The position numbers were made by a program, and so were the translations under genes. The notes under the pieces were generated by a model, which was given only the letters and a program-made list of their open reading frames with translations, had not been told where the DNA came from and did no database searches. A stretch of DNA of 64,000 bases from Glandiceps talaboti (lineage: Eukaryota; Hemichordata; Enteropneusta; Spengelidae). The DNA lies in the NCBI RefSeq assembly GCF_964340395.1, contig NC_135567.1:17027806-17091805 (forward strand). The letters run 5' to 3'. Below are positions 49,871 through 60,505 of the stretch, piece after piece; within the stretch, counting starts at the first letter, position 1; each line of letters opens with the position of its first letter.

Positions 49871-52339
49871 GTAAATATATTTAAAGTATTTGTTTGTAGT
49901 TTTAATAAAACAATGTTATTGTAAATCAGAATATTATTCAGTTATTTTTATATTTTCATTCATTCGTTTCATTATTTTTAACCTCGCCATATTTTTAGCA
50001 CAACTGAACTGGGGTTCAGTAGTGCTATAGGGATCGCCCGGCGTCTGTCTGTCTGTCTGTGTGTCTGTGTGTGTGTGTAAACAACTTAAAGTCAAAAACC
50101 GCTGAAGCAATTGCCGTGATATTTGGTGGGTCCATTACCTTGGGTGTCTAGTTGGGAAATTGTTCAAATCAAAATGATTGCATCAGAAATGTGCATTTTA
50201 CATTTCAAAATGTGATTTGCTGTATTACAAAATGCTTTGACTTCAGCCTGGAAATGAAAGATTCTTGTTTTATTGATGCAATGAAATCATTAAATCTTTT
50301 ATGGGCTACTTAACACATCAGTGTGAATGGCATCAAGATTAACATCTGTTTAAGGTTGCTTGGCAACCTAGGCCTGTTTTTAGCACAGCTGAATTAAATC
50401 TTAGACACTATGATTAAAACAGGTTCATATAAATGCACAATCCTTAGGCATTCAAAAAAAAACAGTTTGTACAAAGAATAAGAAGTCACCTTTTATGGGG
50501 AAAGAAAAATAGTCATATCAAGACCTCAATACATACTGTGTTTGGCATTATATCTCTATTGTCTATGGTTAAATTTCTTGCAATGCATGTACCGATTGCC
50601 ATGATATTTGATGGGTGTATTACCTTGGATGTCTAGTTGGGAAATTGTTCAAATCAAAATGATCTTACTACCGGTGTGTGATTTGGGGCGAAATTTTTTT
50701 GTTTTCAATTTTGTAAATGTAGAACAGTGGACTGACTGAAAAAAAGATATATTTTATTGCTGTTTCGTGATTCTTTCCATGACAAATTCAACAAGTAGCA
50801 TAAGAAATATTACAAAAAAGCTATAAAAAAAAGAGAGTGTTTTAAAAGTTTGTTATCGTACGTAAAATATCAACAAATATTTTACACATATTTTAATGTT
50901 TTGCAATTTTCTTAGTCCAGGGGTGAACAAATCATTTTGTGAACTGGTGGTCCCCAAACCAGTACCTTAAAAAATCCAGTGGTCCTGCTGAAAGAATTAG
51001 TGGTCCCAGGTCCCGCTAATGTGAAACATTAAATCTTACCTATGAATTTGTATATTCAGACGACTTTTTAACATAGTTATTAACAGTAAGGTACTGGGCT
51101 GACAGACCAGATAAGGTAAAATTTGTGTGGTCCACCCAAAAAAATCGCTAGTCCCGGACCCAGGACCAGTGGATTTGTTCACCCCTGTAGTCATAAACAA
51201 GTATTTAGTATATGTTTTTTCTTATTTGTTTTTCTTTTCAATTTTAAGAACAGAAAAGAGCTGTTTCAGGAATTATAAATCCAAACTAATATTTGTCACC
51301 CATATGACCACTTTAAGTTACTTATCAGCAATGATTGTATTTTTTATTTTGCTTGCAATATAATTTTATCTTTTCTTCACTTTGTTTTGTGTTTCTTGGC
51401 ATATTTCCCTTCACATTTTATTTTCTGTTTAATTGACTTGCCAAAATAAATCATCAGAAAAGTGGTAGTTGTTACAGCTAACAGTTACTGTAATAGGGAA
51501 CTTGCAAACCCGCAATGTTGAATGTTGCATCATGGGAAAGGTGATAATATAGTTATTACAGCTAACGGTTACTGTAATAGGGAACTTGCAAACCCGCCAT
51601 GTTGAATGTTGCATCATGGGAAATGTGATAATATAGTTATTACAGCTAACGGTTACTATTAGAAACATGGATTTGGTCGGTTATATCATCCATGTGGCCA
51701 CGTTAACAGGGTATTAGACAGTATCTACTGGTCAATGAGATGTGCTTATGACTAACATTTCTAATGAATAGGCTCATTAATATTCATAAAATTTGTACCT
51801 TTTCACAGGTCAACCCTCCCTACTATGTACCATGTGTAGAAGTAGTTCCTACACCGTGGACAGACAAGACTGTGGTTATCAACACTAAAGAGTTACTACT
51901 AGAGATAGGTATGAAACCGATCACCATGACGAAAGAGAAACCTGGGTTCATTCTCAACCGAATCCAGTATGCTATTCACAACGAATGTTTCAGACTCGTT
52001 GAAGAGGGCATCGTATCAGCCGAAGATATCGACATCAGCATGAAGTGGGGACTCGGTATGCGATATGCGTTTATCGGGCCGTTTGAAACAATGCATCTCA
52101 ATGCTGATGGGTTGAAAGATTACTTTATAAAATACGCCCACTGTCACCGAGATGTGACGAAAGATTTCGGACCAATCCCAAGTTACACTGGGCCAATTCT
52201 AGATGACCTCGAAACAGAGATGAAACATACTACGCCATTGGAGTCCCTCGGTGCCAGACGACAATGGAGAGATCAACGACTTATTGCACTGGCGAAATTA
52301 AAGCAAGACATTGATGCGAAAACAGAGGCTGAAAAATAA
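49418..52339 (+). CDS. CRYL1: Lambda-crystallin homologue / L-gulonate 3-dehydrogenase, two exons
   Basis: NAD-dependent oxidation of L-gulonate to 3-dehydro-L-gulonate in the cytosolic glucuronate (uronate) pathway; member of the 3-hydroxyacyl-CoA dehydrogenase superfamily. Exons 49418-49870 and 51809-52339 join in phase 0 into about 327 residues, near the roughly 319 of the mammalian protein. The Rossmann motif GSGLIG is at residues 18-23, followed by [10 protein letters not shown]. The catalytic His is in [11 protein letters not shown], split by the intron between HP and VNPP. The C-terminal domain includes [10 protein letters not shown] and [20 protein letters not shown]. Divergent from MARS1. 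A family B transposon lies 12 bp after the stop and supplies the 3' UTR. Confidence 0.95.
49996..50180. mobile_element. TAGCACAACTG element, fragment
   Basis: Inverted match to the right end of 21336-22746: TAGCACAACTGAACTGGGGT, GATCGCCCGGCGTCTGTC and GGGTGTCTAGTTGGGAAATT. Further fragments lie near 50381 and 50580-50690. All are in the CRYL1 intron. Confidence 0.7.
50918..51187. mobile_element. hAT-like MITE, 270 bp
   Basis: Perfect 16-bp inverted ends CAGGGGTGAACAAATC / GATTTGTTCACCCCTG, with TAGTC directly on both sides as a possible target duplication. The CAGGGG.. end resembles hAT elements, though hAT duplications are normally 8 bp. A second copy starts at 63896 and runs off the window. 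Confidence 0.75.
51465..51660. repeat. Tandem fragments of MITE family B
   Basis: About two and a half units of roughly 87 nt containing AATAGGGAACTTGCAAACCC and TGTTGAATGTTGCATCATGG. Confidence 0.8.
51809..52339 (+). CDS. CRYL1: CRYL1 exon 2 with stop
   Basis: Opens after TTTTCACAG with [20 protein letters not shown] and ends AKTEAEK. It carries the C-terminal dimer/active-site domain. Confidence 0.95.
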   Translation, partial: VNPPYYVPCVEVVPTPWTDKTVVINTKELLLEIGMKPITMTKEKPGFILNRIQYAIHNECFRLVEEGIVSAEDIDISMKWGLGMRYAFIGPFETMHLNADGLKDYFIKYAHCHRDVTKDFGPIPSYTGPILDDLETEMKHTTPLESLGARRQWRDQRLIALAKLKQDIDAKTEAEK

Positions 52340-52351
52340 TTTTTCACAATA

Positions 52352-52594
52352 GGGAACTTGCAAATCCGCCATGTTGAATGTTGCATCATGGGAAATGTAT
52401 AATAAATACTAATCAATTGGTATTGTAAACAATATAGTTACATTGTTTGCAACCACAAATGATCAGTTCATAGTTACCCTGACCATTGTGGGAGGTTTAT
52501 TTTATCGGTAGCCCCAGATTAGGTATTACGATAACCACTGATAATCCCATAGTCCTTTGCGTCTGAGCATGCTCAGTCTGGATTGCAAGTTCCC
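52352..52594. mobile_element. MITE family B, complete copy in CRYL1 3' UTR
   Basis: GGGAACTTGCAAATCC to GATTGCAAGTTCCC. AATAAA within it (about 52402) may act as polyadenylation signal. Confidence 0.75.
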
Positions 52595-53642
52595 CATTTT
52601 ATGTCTTTTCTCAGTGATAATAGTTTGTGAAAAGGCTGAATACTAGTCAAATACAAAGTCAACTTGTACCTCAGTCCTGGTGTTATTTTTCTGGAGATAA
52701 AGCAATATTTTTTATCTTTTTAGTCTTGGCATTCCTATATCGGACTAGTCTATTTTCTATACGATACAAGGTGCTATTACTAAGATCATCTCCATTCATT
52801 ATGTCATGTCATGTCAAAGTTGAACATTTTACCCTTAATCTGGCTAAAACCCATGCTGGGTGACGGGTAAATGGCGCATGTCAGTAGTAATCCGTCACAA
52901 ATTGACAGGCAGTTGTAATTGCTTTTCTTCTTTCAGACAATTGCTCATTAATATTCAATTAATACAGCTGTACTAAACTAAAATCACATGGGGACGCGAT
53001 AACGTCATCACGTTTAAATGAAGGCTGTTGGGTGTAGCACAGATTTCTGTGCCTTAGTAACGACTTCGACTAGACATAGTGAGTGGAGATGATCATAGTA
53101 TTCATTTCATACAGGAACTAGACTAAGGTTTGACATGATTTGGCCATATTAGGAAGGGCTCATTAATATTCATTAAGCATGTCATTGTATATGCTAATAG
53201 TATTATAATGAGCAATACCATATATAGCATTTTCATTCACTGATATTGGATGTGATTGGGCATATGGTAATGAGATACTTGGGATCATGAGATAAATCTC
53301 ACAATGAAAGAAGGGAAAAATACCAATTTGACAGATTTAAGAAAATAAAGAGTACATATATTGTAACAAACGATTTGTTTTCCAATAAAAACAAGATCTG
53401 CAAATAAAACTGTGCACATTCCCTTATTCATTTCTGTAAAAAGTTTTTTTCTTGTTTGTTTGTTTGTTTGTAATAGCTTATATCATCTTTTAATTTTATG
53501 GTATTGCCCAACTTGCCACATCAGCAAAGATACATTTACAAATGTATGTCTTCCTAATCCTAAGGTGCATGATGGGTAAGTAGCGCTGACTGCCAGTGCA
53601 TGGTGCATGTGGTACCGCACTCTTATGCATTGGGAAAAAAAA

Positions 53643-54126
53643 TGTGGTATAACTGCTGATATCAGACCATGGATGAATGGAACCAGATACAACTGCTGAA
53701 ATCAGACCTTGGATGCATGGAACCTGATACAACTGCTGACATCAGACCATGGATGCATGGAACCTGATACAACTGCTGACATTAGACCTTGGATGAATGG
53801 AACCAGATACAACTGTTGACATCAGACCATGGAAGAATAGAACCAGATACAACTGTTGACATCAGACCATGGATGAATGGAACCAGATACAACTGTTGAC
53901 ATCAGACCATGGATGAATGGAACCTGAGACAACTACTGACATCAGACCATGGAAGAATGGAACCTGATACAACTGCTGACATCAAACCATGGATGAATGG
54001 ACCCTGATACAACTACTGACATCAGACCATGGATCAAAAGAACCTGATACAACTGCTGATATCAGACCATGGAAGAATGGAACCTGATACAACTGCTGAC
54101 ATTAGACCATGGAAGAATGGAACATG
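53643..54126. repeat. 40-nt array grown from the end of foldback family A
   Basis: About 12 units of TACAACTGCTGACATCAGAC plus CATGGATGAATGGAACCTGA. The unit equals the terminal sequence of family A, and the last unit runs straight into the rest of that element (54126-54330). Confidence 0.85.
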
Positions 54127-55904
54127 TAAAAAGTAAACAAATGACTTGGATCAATAACACTTGGCTGGGCAGAGACTTGTATTACATTTCATGGTTTGAT
54201 AACAGTTATATGGCCTCTTTATGTGTACATGAACTGCCAGGAGAACTGGAAATTTGTTTGTGAACATAAAACTATGTACAGTAGCCATACAACTGTTCTT
54301 ATCAAATGATATCAAATAACACTCCATAATAATAACCTTTTGTATCATGGCAAAGCTTTCAAATTACTGAGCCCCCCCCCCCCTTATTTATTTTATTCTA
54401 CTTACTGAAACATGCTAAATCATTGCTTGTTATTGGCTGAACTCAAACCTGATACTTAGATATATTAAATGATTAAATGACATATTTTTTGATAGGTACC
54501 AACAAATCCGAGGAAATCCCTAATATGATATGAATTATGCATGTCTTAGCGTGTTCGTAAGAAATGCAACGTCACGCTAGCCATACATCATAGTAATGGT
54601 GGTTAGATAATGCGACAATACTACAGACACAGACAATACAATTTACCAATCAAAATTTCTATTTATTTATTTATATCTAAAAGATTTATTTTTTTAACAA
54701 TTTATTTTAATCAATATTTGTTCTCATTTATTTATTTCTCTAGATCTATAATATATATTTTTTTTAAAAACTAAATATAACATCAAATAGAACAAGTTGT
54801 ATAAAATTCTCAAATTTACTGCAAAAGTGGACACAGCCATTACATTACAGTACATGTGATCCTGTAAGGATAAAGATCTGTAAACGTTGAGAGGACTGGA
54901 AAAAGAATAAAGATATTGTTCAATGTAAGTTTGTGGTCCTTTCCAAAATATGTGATCTTCAATTTTAAACTGATGTATCACTGTGGCAGCAGTTGTTTTA
55001 CATATTTTGAAAGTCTTTTGAAAGATTCCTACTGATTGGTTGAAAAGCTATCCTTTTGAATGGCTTACTCTGATTGGTTGAAAGGCTTGCCTTTTTGAAA
55101 GGCTTACTCTGATTGGTTGAAAAGCAACCATTTTGAAAGACTTTCTTTGATTGAAAACCAAGCCCTTGAAAGTTTCACAGTGATTGGTTGAAAAACAAGC
55201 TTTACATTGATTGATTGAAAAGCAAACCACTGAAAGGTTCTCTCTGATTAAAGGAAAAGACCAGTCAGTTTTATCTCTACCTTTGTTTAGTATACTTGTT
55301 TTGATTTGCTGCTGTGAAGACAGAGTGAGTGTGGTAACTACAATGTTCCCCTAAACCCTTGTAATTATGTCATATTTTCCTGCAAGGTTCCCCCAAACCC
55401 ATGCAGGAAATCCCAAAATGACTGAACACGTGTATATGTATTAGAGGTTTTTTACAAGATTTAAAAGTTGTGTAACATGTAAGTTACCAAAGTTTTATGT
55501 TATCACCTAAATAGCAGTAATCAATACAAGTGTACCAAAGGCAGAAATAAGGCTGACTGGACTTTTAAAAACCAAGCCTTTAGAAAGGTTCACTCTAATT
55601 GGTTGAAAAAATAAACCTTTTGTAAGGCTTGCTCTGATTGTTTAAAAAATACAAAAAATAAAAAGCAAACTGATTGGTTGAAAAAATAAACCTTTTTAAG
55701 GCTTGCTCTGATTGGTTAAAAAATTCAAAAAATAAAAAGCAAACTGGAGTTAATCAATTTAATCTCTATGGCTACCATTATTTTACCAAAATCTTCTAAA
55801 TCAATAAAAATTAAATTTATATATAGCACCAATATGGAACAATAATCATTATTTTGAAATATTAAAAATATAACATGTTACATGTTAATCCTCAACATTT
55901 TCTT

Positions 55905-56229
55905 CCTTCAGCCAAGGAAAATATGAGTGACCTAAAGGGCCTTTGTCACTACTCATCCAAGGAAAATATGAGTGACCTAAAGGGCCTTTGTCACTACTCG
56001 TCCAAGGAAAATATGAGTGACCTAAAGGGCCTTTGTCACTACTCGTCCAAGGAAAATATGAGTGACCTAAAGGGCCTTTGTCACTACTCGTCCAAGGAAA
56101 ATATGAGTGACCTAAAGGGCCTTTGTCACTACTCGTCCAAGGAAAATATGAGTGACCTAAAGGGCCTTTGTCACTACTCGTCCAAGGAAAATATGACTCG
56201 AGTGACCTAAAGGGCCTATGTCACTACTC
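55905..56229. repeat. 45-nt array grown from the end of element family D
   Basis: About seven nearly identical 45-nt units (CCAAGGAAAATATGAGTGAC, CTAAAGGGCCTTTGTCACTA, CTCGT). The unit matches the terminal part of the elements at 15001-15260 and 29975-30240. A frame stays open through it (KENMSDLKGLCHYSS repeats) but shows no sign of being a gene. Confidence 0.88.
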
Positions 56230-56760
56230 GTCTGGCTATATGACATTCATATTCATATCCATATTCATATTCATATTCATGTACATGGCTGTATGACATT
56301 CATATTCATGTACAGGACTGTATGACATTCATATTCATGTACCAGGGCTATATAACATTCATATTCATGTTCAGGGCTGTATGACATTAATATTCATGTA
56401 CAGAACTGTATGACATTCACATTCATGTTCAGGGCTATATAACATTCATATTCATGTTCAGGGCTGTATTTCATTCATATTCATGTTCAGGACTGTATGA
56501 CATTCACATTCATGTTCAGGGCTATATAACATTCATATTCGTGTTCAGGGCTGTATGACATTCATATTCATCTACAGGGCTGTGTAACATTCACATTCAT
56601 GTTCACAGCTACATGACGTCATATTCAAGTTCAGATGACATTTATATCCATGTTTTGGGCCAAAATGATATTCATATTTATGTTAAGAGCTGTACAACAT
56701 TGTCTGTGACAATCATATTCATGTTTAGGGCTGTTTGACGTTCAATCTACGTGGAGAATT
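56225..56760 (-). repeat. ~30-nt tandem repeat including the stop of zinc-finger gene 4
   Basis: Units of TGTCATACAGCCCTGAACAT plus GAATATGAA in the minus sense. The first unit contains the last codons and stop of the gene (GTCAAACAGCCCTAAACATG). Confidence 0.8.
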
Positions 56761-59700
56761 TCGTTCCTGTATACCATTATGTACCATGAGGTGGAGTTGT
56801 AAATTTTCGTTTCTTGCAAAAACTTTACCACATTCCTGGCAGGCATGCAATCCTTCATTTGTATGAGTTATCATGTGTTGCTTAAATTCATGTTTTGTGG
56901 CAAAAAACTGTCTACACTTCTTACAACAGTATTGTTTACTTGACTGTGGCAGCTTGTTGCGAACAATTATTGAAGCATGGCTTTGTCCATGTTTACTACG
57001 GTAAGTTTTAGAAGCACGACTACTTTTAGACGCATGACTTTGTGTATGTTTACAATAATCACTTTTTTTTGAAGCACGACTTTTTACGTGTTTGCTACGA
57101 TCACTTTTAGAAGCACGACTTTGAGTATGTTTACTACGATCACTTTTTGAAGTACAATTTTGTCGTTCTTTGCGATCACTCTTTGAAGTGCTGTTTTGTA
57201 GTTTTCCAAAATCATTTTCTTCAGCACTTTTACTGGGAGATAAATACTGATTCAGACTAGATGTGTACATCATCAGCTGATCCTTTAAGCTTTGAATTTC
57301 TTCGCGATTTTTCTCGCACTCCTCGCAAAGTTTTTCCTTTCTGTTCCCTTTCTTCCTTTCTTTAGTTGGGCTTTCTTGTCTTACTGTCATTCCACAATCT
57401 GCACAGGAAAATTTGGTTTTGGTAATATTCTTACTGCTTGTTTTTGAGTGTGGAACACTTTTACGGTTTACAATCTTACTCGATTTGTCCGATCTATGAT
57501 TTACGTCATCCTTTCGAGACTGTCTTTCCTTCTGTCCCTGATTTACGACATCTTCACACGATTGTTCTTTTTTACGTCTACGATTTACAACACCCTTGAG
57601 TGATGTTACAGCACTGTGCTGTAACTGAATGTGTTGTTTCACCCTACTTGGTCTTGTAAATCTTTGATCACAGAATTGGCATTTCAGTGGGCGTACCAAA
57701 AAATGAACATATTGCACATGTTCACTTAAATTACTTTTAGTTTTGAAAGATTTTTTGCAAATTTTACATAAATATGGGCGGTCATCCGAAGTCAAAACCA
57801 GATTTCTTTGTTCAGAAGAAAGGTGTGTACTGTCGTCACCCAATTTTTTATTTTTAACCGATGTTTTATCGTTGTTGACGTCTTTGTGTTTTTTACGAAT
57901 ATGTCTCTGAAGTTGCACTATTGTTTTGAAAGTCTGCAAACACACTATACATTTAAAAGGGTTGATAGGCGAATGAGAACGATGCTTATGAAGCGATAAA
58001 GCGCGTTTATCTTTGTATCGGTTTCCACACTGTGAGCATGTCGTTGCGTATGTTTCATCGTATTTATGCATAACGCTATGACTTTCTAACCTATATTTGC
58101 TCCTGAACACTTTACCGCAATCTTTACATTTAATCCTGATCTTTTCCGTTCTCCCACTATTTCTTTTAATTTCCCGTGTTTTCCTTTTCCTTGTGCTTCC
58201 GATATCTCTCAAGAATTTCTTGGTGTCTGTTTTCTTTATACTATTCCGGTACTGATAAACGTCATCATTGCTCTCTACCATTCCGGTACCTTTACGGTAC
58301 AGATATTCGCCATCATTGATATCTTTCACTCCGGTACCTTTCCGGTATTGATATACGTCATCACTGATTTCTTCCATTCCGGTACTTTTTCCAGACACTG
58401 TTGTATAGACCTCATCTATATCAATCCCTATCTGGGATATATTTTTGCGAAACTCTTCAATTCCGATACTAAGTTCAACATTTCCATGGATCTCACCCAT
58501 ATCCGTTCCTGTCAGGAATGTATTTCTACTGAACTGTTCCATCTCTTTACTTTCTTCCAATGCATTCTTACAGATTTCTTCCAAGCCTATCCCTTCCCTG
58601 AATGCATTTTTACAAAGCAATACATGTAGGGATTCAGTTTTTGTCACACTTTCCATTTCTTCTTTGTTGGTCTCAGAAGCGCCCCCAACTTTGTGTATAA
58701 ACAGTATAGCATCATCATACTCAATATTGTTGTTATTGTCTTTAATTGCATTTATGTCCTGTTTCACACTCGCGTCATGATTCGTAGTCTTGCCTTTTTT
58801 CGCTGTCACGCCTCTTTCTGTTGTCGCACCTTTTTTCATTGTCGGTACACCTTGACTCATAGTTATGCCCCTATTCATACTCGCATCTTGATTCGTAGTT
58901 TTAGTTGTTACGGCTTTTTTCATTGTCACACTTTGTTTTGTAGTCATGTCTTCATTTGTAGTCGTGCCTTTCTTCATTGCCGTACCTTTTTTCGATGTCA
59001 CTTCTTGAAGTGTACTAGGCGTCTTGGATGTCTCTGCCATTTTACTCAATCTTGCTGAACGACGTCTTTTGACAGTACACTGAGCGTCATTGTTAGCGTC
59101 AGAGTCAGAATCAGGTGATGGATTCTGCAATGAATTTTTACCTCCAACTATTTTTACTCGTTTTCCTGTCTTTGATTGTGGTGTAATTTTATCTTTATTG
59201 GCATTTTGTGAATTAACAGGTAAATTATGGTCAGAGGAGACATCCTTAGGTGAATTAACTATCATTTCTTTGGTTTTTCGAGACAATTGTACATCACATA
59301 CAGGTAATTTCTTGTTATCAACCATAGGTGTTGGCTGTAGGACTGACTGCATTCCTGGACGATAAGTTGTCTGTGGCATACATGTAGCTTGCATTGGGTA
59401 CCCTCGGGGAGGCTGCATTGGGAACCCATTTGGAGTCTGCATTGTGTAATTATATGGACCCTGCATTGGATAACGGCCCTGCATTGGATAACCATTCAGA
59501 ACCTGCATTGGGTAAGTACCCTGCAATGGGTAACGATTTAGAACCTGCATTGCCTTACCATATGGAGCTTGCATTGGGTAACAATTTGGAGCTTGCATTG
59601 GGCTACCATGTGGAGCTTGCATTGTGTGACCATTTGCTGCCTGTGGTGTGACCTGCATTGTGGGACCATTTGCTGCCTGTGGTGTGACCTGCATTGTGAT

Positions 59701-60372
59701 GCCGTGTTTACTCTGGGATGTTGGTTGCATTGTAACTACTATGGCACTAATTGTCTGTGGTGTTGGCAGTGGTGCACTGTGACGTATAGCAACAGGATGT
59801 ACATCACAGCTGGTCTGAGGTGTTGGCTGTGGTGTGGCACTAATTGTCTGTGGTGTTGGCTGTGGTGCACTGTTACTTATAGCAACAGGATGTACATCAC
59901 AGCTGGTCTGAGGTGTTGGCTGTGGTGTGGCACTAATTGTCTGTGGTGTTGGCTGTGGTGCACTGTGACTTATAGCAACAGGATGTACATCACAGCTGGT
60001 CTGAGGTGTTGGCTTTGGTGTGGCACTAATTGTCTGTGGTGTTGGCTGTGGTGCACTGTGAATTATAGCAACAGGATGTACATCACAGCTGCTCTGAGGT
60101 GTTGACTTTGGTGTGCCACCATCTGTTGCCTGTAGAGTCGGCTGAGGTGTATTATTAGTTATAGCAACAGGGTGGACGCCACTCCTTATCTGCGATGGTT
60201 TTTCCTGCTCAATGACATCACTATGGTTTGCAGACACACCGCCATCAGTGACATCATTTCCTGTTGCGTGTGTCTGTGCCAAATGAGCATGATCACTAAT
60301 TACAAATATTCCAACTGGGTATGAAGTGTCCATGATATTGTTGTTGGAACAGAACTTCATCAAAGTATGATA
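56725..60372 (-). CDS. C2H2 zinc-finger protein gene 4, main exon
   Basis: A long exon after acceptor TTGGCTTAG. The first in-frame ATG is at 60360 and the product is about 1211 residues. Near the start GIFVISDHAH resembles SVFVIISEDG of genes 1-3. Then follow Pro/Gln/Thr repeats of 31 residues (four copies, about 59740-60110), Met-Gln repeats of the type MQAPNGYPMQ (about 59390-59700), a charged central part with KKG/TM repeats, five fingers at residues about 745-925 (for example CKDCGKVFRSKYRLESH, CQFCDQRFTRPSRVKQH), Ser/Lys repeats ASKSDRSKH, and two C-terminal fingers (CKKCRQFFATKHEFKQH, CQECGKVFARNENLQLH). A nuclear DNA-binding role is inferred. If the upstream exon is coding the protein starts further out. 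Confidence 0.85.
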   Translation of the reverse strand, partial: YHTLMKFCSNNNIMDTSYPVGIFVISDHAHLAQTHATGNDVTDGGVSANHSDVIEQEKPSQIRSGVHPVAITNNTPQPTLQATDGGTPKSTPQSSCDVHPVAIIHSAPQPTPQTISATPKPTPQTSCDVHPVAISHSAPQPTPQTISATPQPTPQTSCDVHPVAISNSAPQPTPQTISATPQPTPQTSCDVHPVAIRHSAPLPTPQTISAIVVTMQPTSQSKHGITMQVTPQAANGPTMQVTPQAANGHTMQAPHGSPMQAPNCYPMQAPYGKAMQVLNRYPLQGTYPMQVLNGYPMQGRYPMQGPYNYTMQTPNGFPMQPPRGYPMQATCMPQTTYRPGMQSVLQPTPMVDNKKLPVCDVQLSRKTKEMIVNSPKDVSSDHNLPVNSQNANKDKITPQSKTGKRVKIVGGKNSLQNPSPDSDSDANNDAQCTVKRRRSARLSKMAETSKTPSTLQEVTSKKGTAMKKGTTTNEDMTTKQSVTMKKAVTTKTTNQDASMNRGITMSQGVPTMKKGATTERGVTAKKGKTTNHDASVKQDINAIKDNNNNIEYDDAILFIHKVGGASETNKEEMESVTKTESLHVLLCKNAFREGIGLEEICKNALEESKEMEQFSRNTFLTGTDMGEIHGNVELSIGIEEFRKNISQIGIDIDEVYTTVSGKSTGMEEISDDVYQYRKGTGVKDINDGEYLYRKGTGMVESNDDVYQYRNSIKKTDTKKFLRDIGSTRKRKTREIKRNSGRTEKIRIKCKDCGKVFRSKYRLESHSVMHKYDETYATTCSQCGNRYKDKRALSLHKHRSHSPINPFKCIVCLQTFKTIVQLQRHIRKKHKDVNNDKTSVKNKKLGDDSTHLSSEQRNLVLTSDDRPYLCKICKKSFKTKSNLSEHVQYVHFLVRPLKCQFCDQRFTRPSRVKQHIQLQHSAVTSLKGVVNRRRKKEQSCEDVVNQGQKERQSRKDDVNHRSDKSSKIVNRKSVPHSKTSSKNITKTKFSCADCGMTVRQESPTKERKKGNRKEKLCEECEKNREEIQSLKDQLMMYTSSLNQYLSPSKSAEENDFGKLQNSTSKSDRKERQNCTSKSDRSKHTQSRASKSDRSKHVKSRASKKSDYCKHTQSHASKSSRASKTYRSKHGQSHASIIVRNKLPQSSKQYCCKKCRQFFATKHEFKQHMITHTNEGLHACQECGKVFARNENLQLHLMVHNGIQERNSPRRLNVKQP
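59390..59700 (-). repeat. Coding Met-Gln repeat
   Basis: Units of about 30 nt around TGCATTGGGTAACC encode MQ.P.GYPMQ-type repeats in zinc-finger protein 4. Confidence 0.85.
59740..60110 (-). repeat. Coding 93-nt minisatellite
   Basis: Four nearly identical units encode CDVHPVAISHSAPQPTPQTI and SATPQPTPQTS (31 residues). The near identity at DNA level suggests recent expansion or homogenisation. Confidence 0.9.
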
Positions 60373-60458
60373 CTAAGCCAAGGAAATTTCCCCTCTAATG
60401 AATGAAGTTCTGTGTCTGTCTCCTTAGTCCAGCTAGTATGTTGTATATATATACTTAC

Positions 60459-60505
60459 AAGACATGGGAGAACACAGTCACCAAATCTTCGATGGCATGA
60501 CAGAT
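60459..60505 (-). CDS. Zinc-finger gene 4, possible upstream exon
   Basis: 47 nt between TTTTCTTCGAATAG and GTAAGT. In the frame that joins exon 60372 in phase 0 it reads LSCHRRFGDCVLPCL, so the splice falls where genes 1-3 have LFQK|C. It has no in-frame ATG, so it is either part of a longer coding region or untranslated. Confidence 0.4.

Larger units (their letters stand above)
52595..56724. other. Intergenic region between CRYL1 and zinc-finger gene 4
   Basis: No gene recognised. It holds two element-end arrays (53643-54126, 55905-56229), a C run near 54373, degenerate units of about 43 nt around TCTGATTGGTTGAAAAGC (55020-55740), and the repeat at 56225-56760. Confidence 0.6.

Noticed and set aside
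55875-56210. 111-codon open frame with KENMSDLKGLCHYSS repeats
   Set aside because: It is a 45-nt non-coding array derived from an element end; the unit length simply happens to be a multiple of three.
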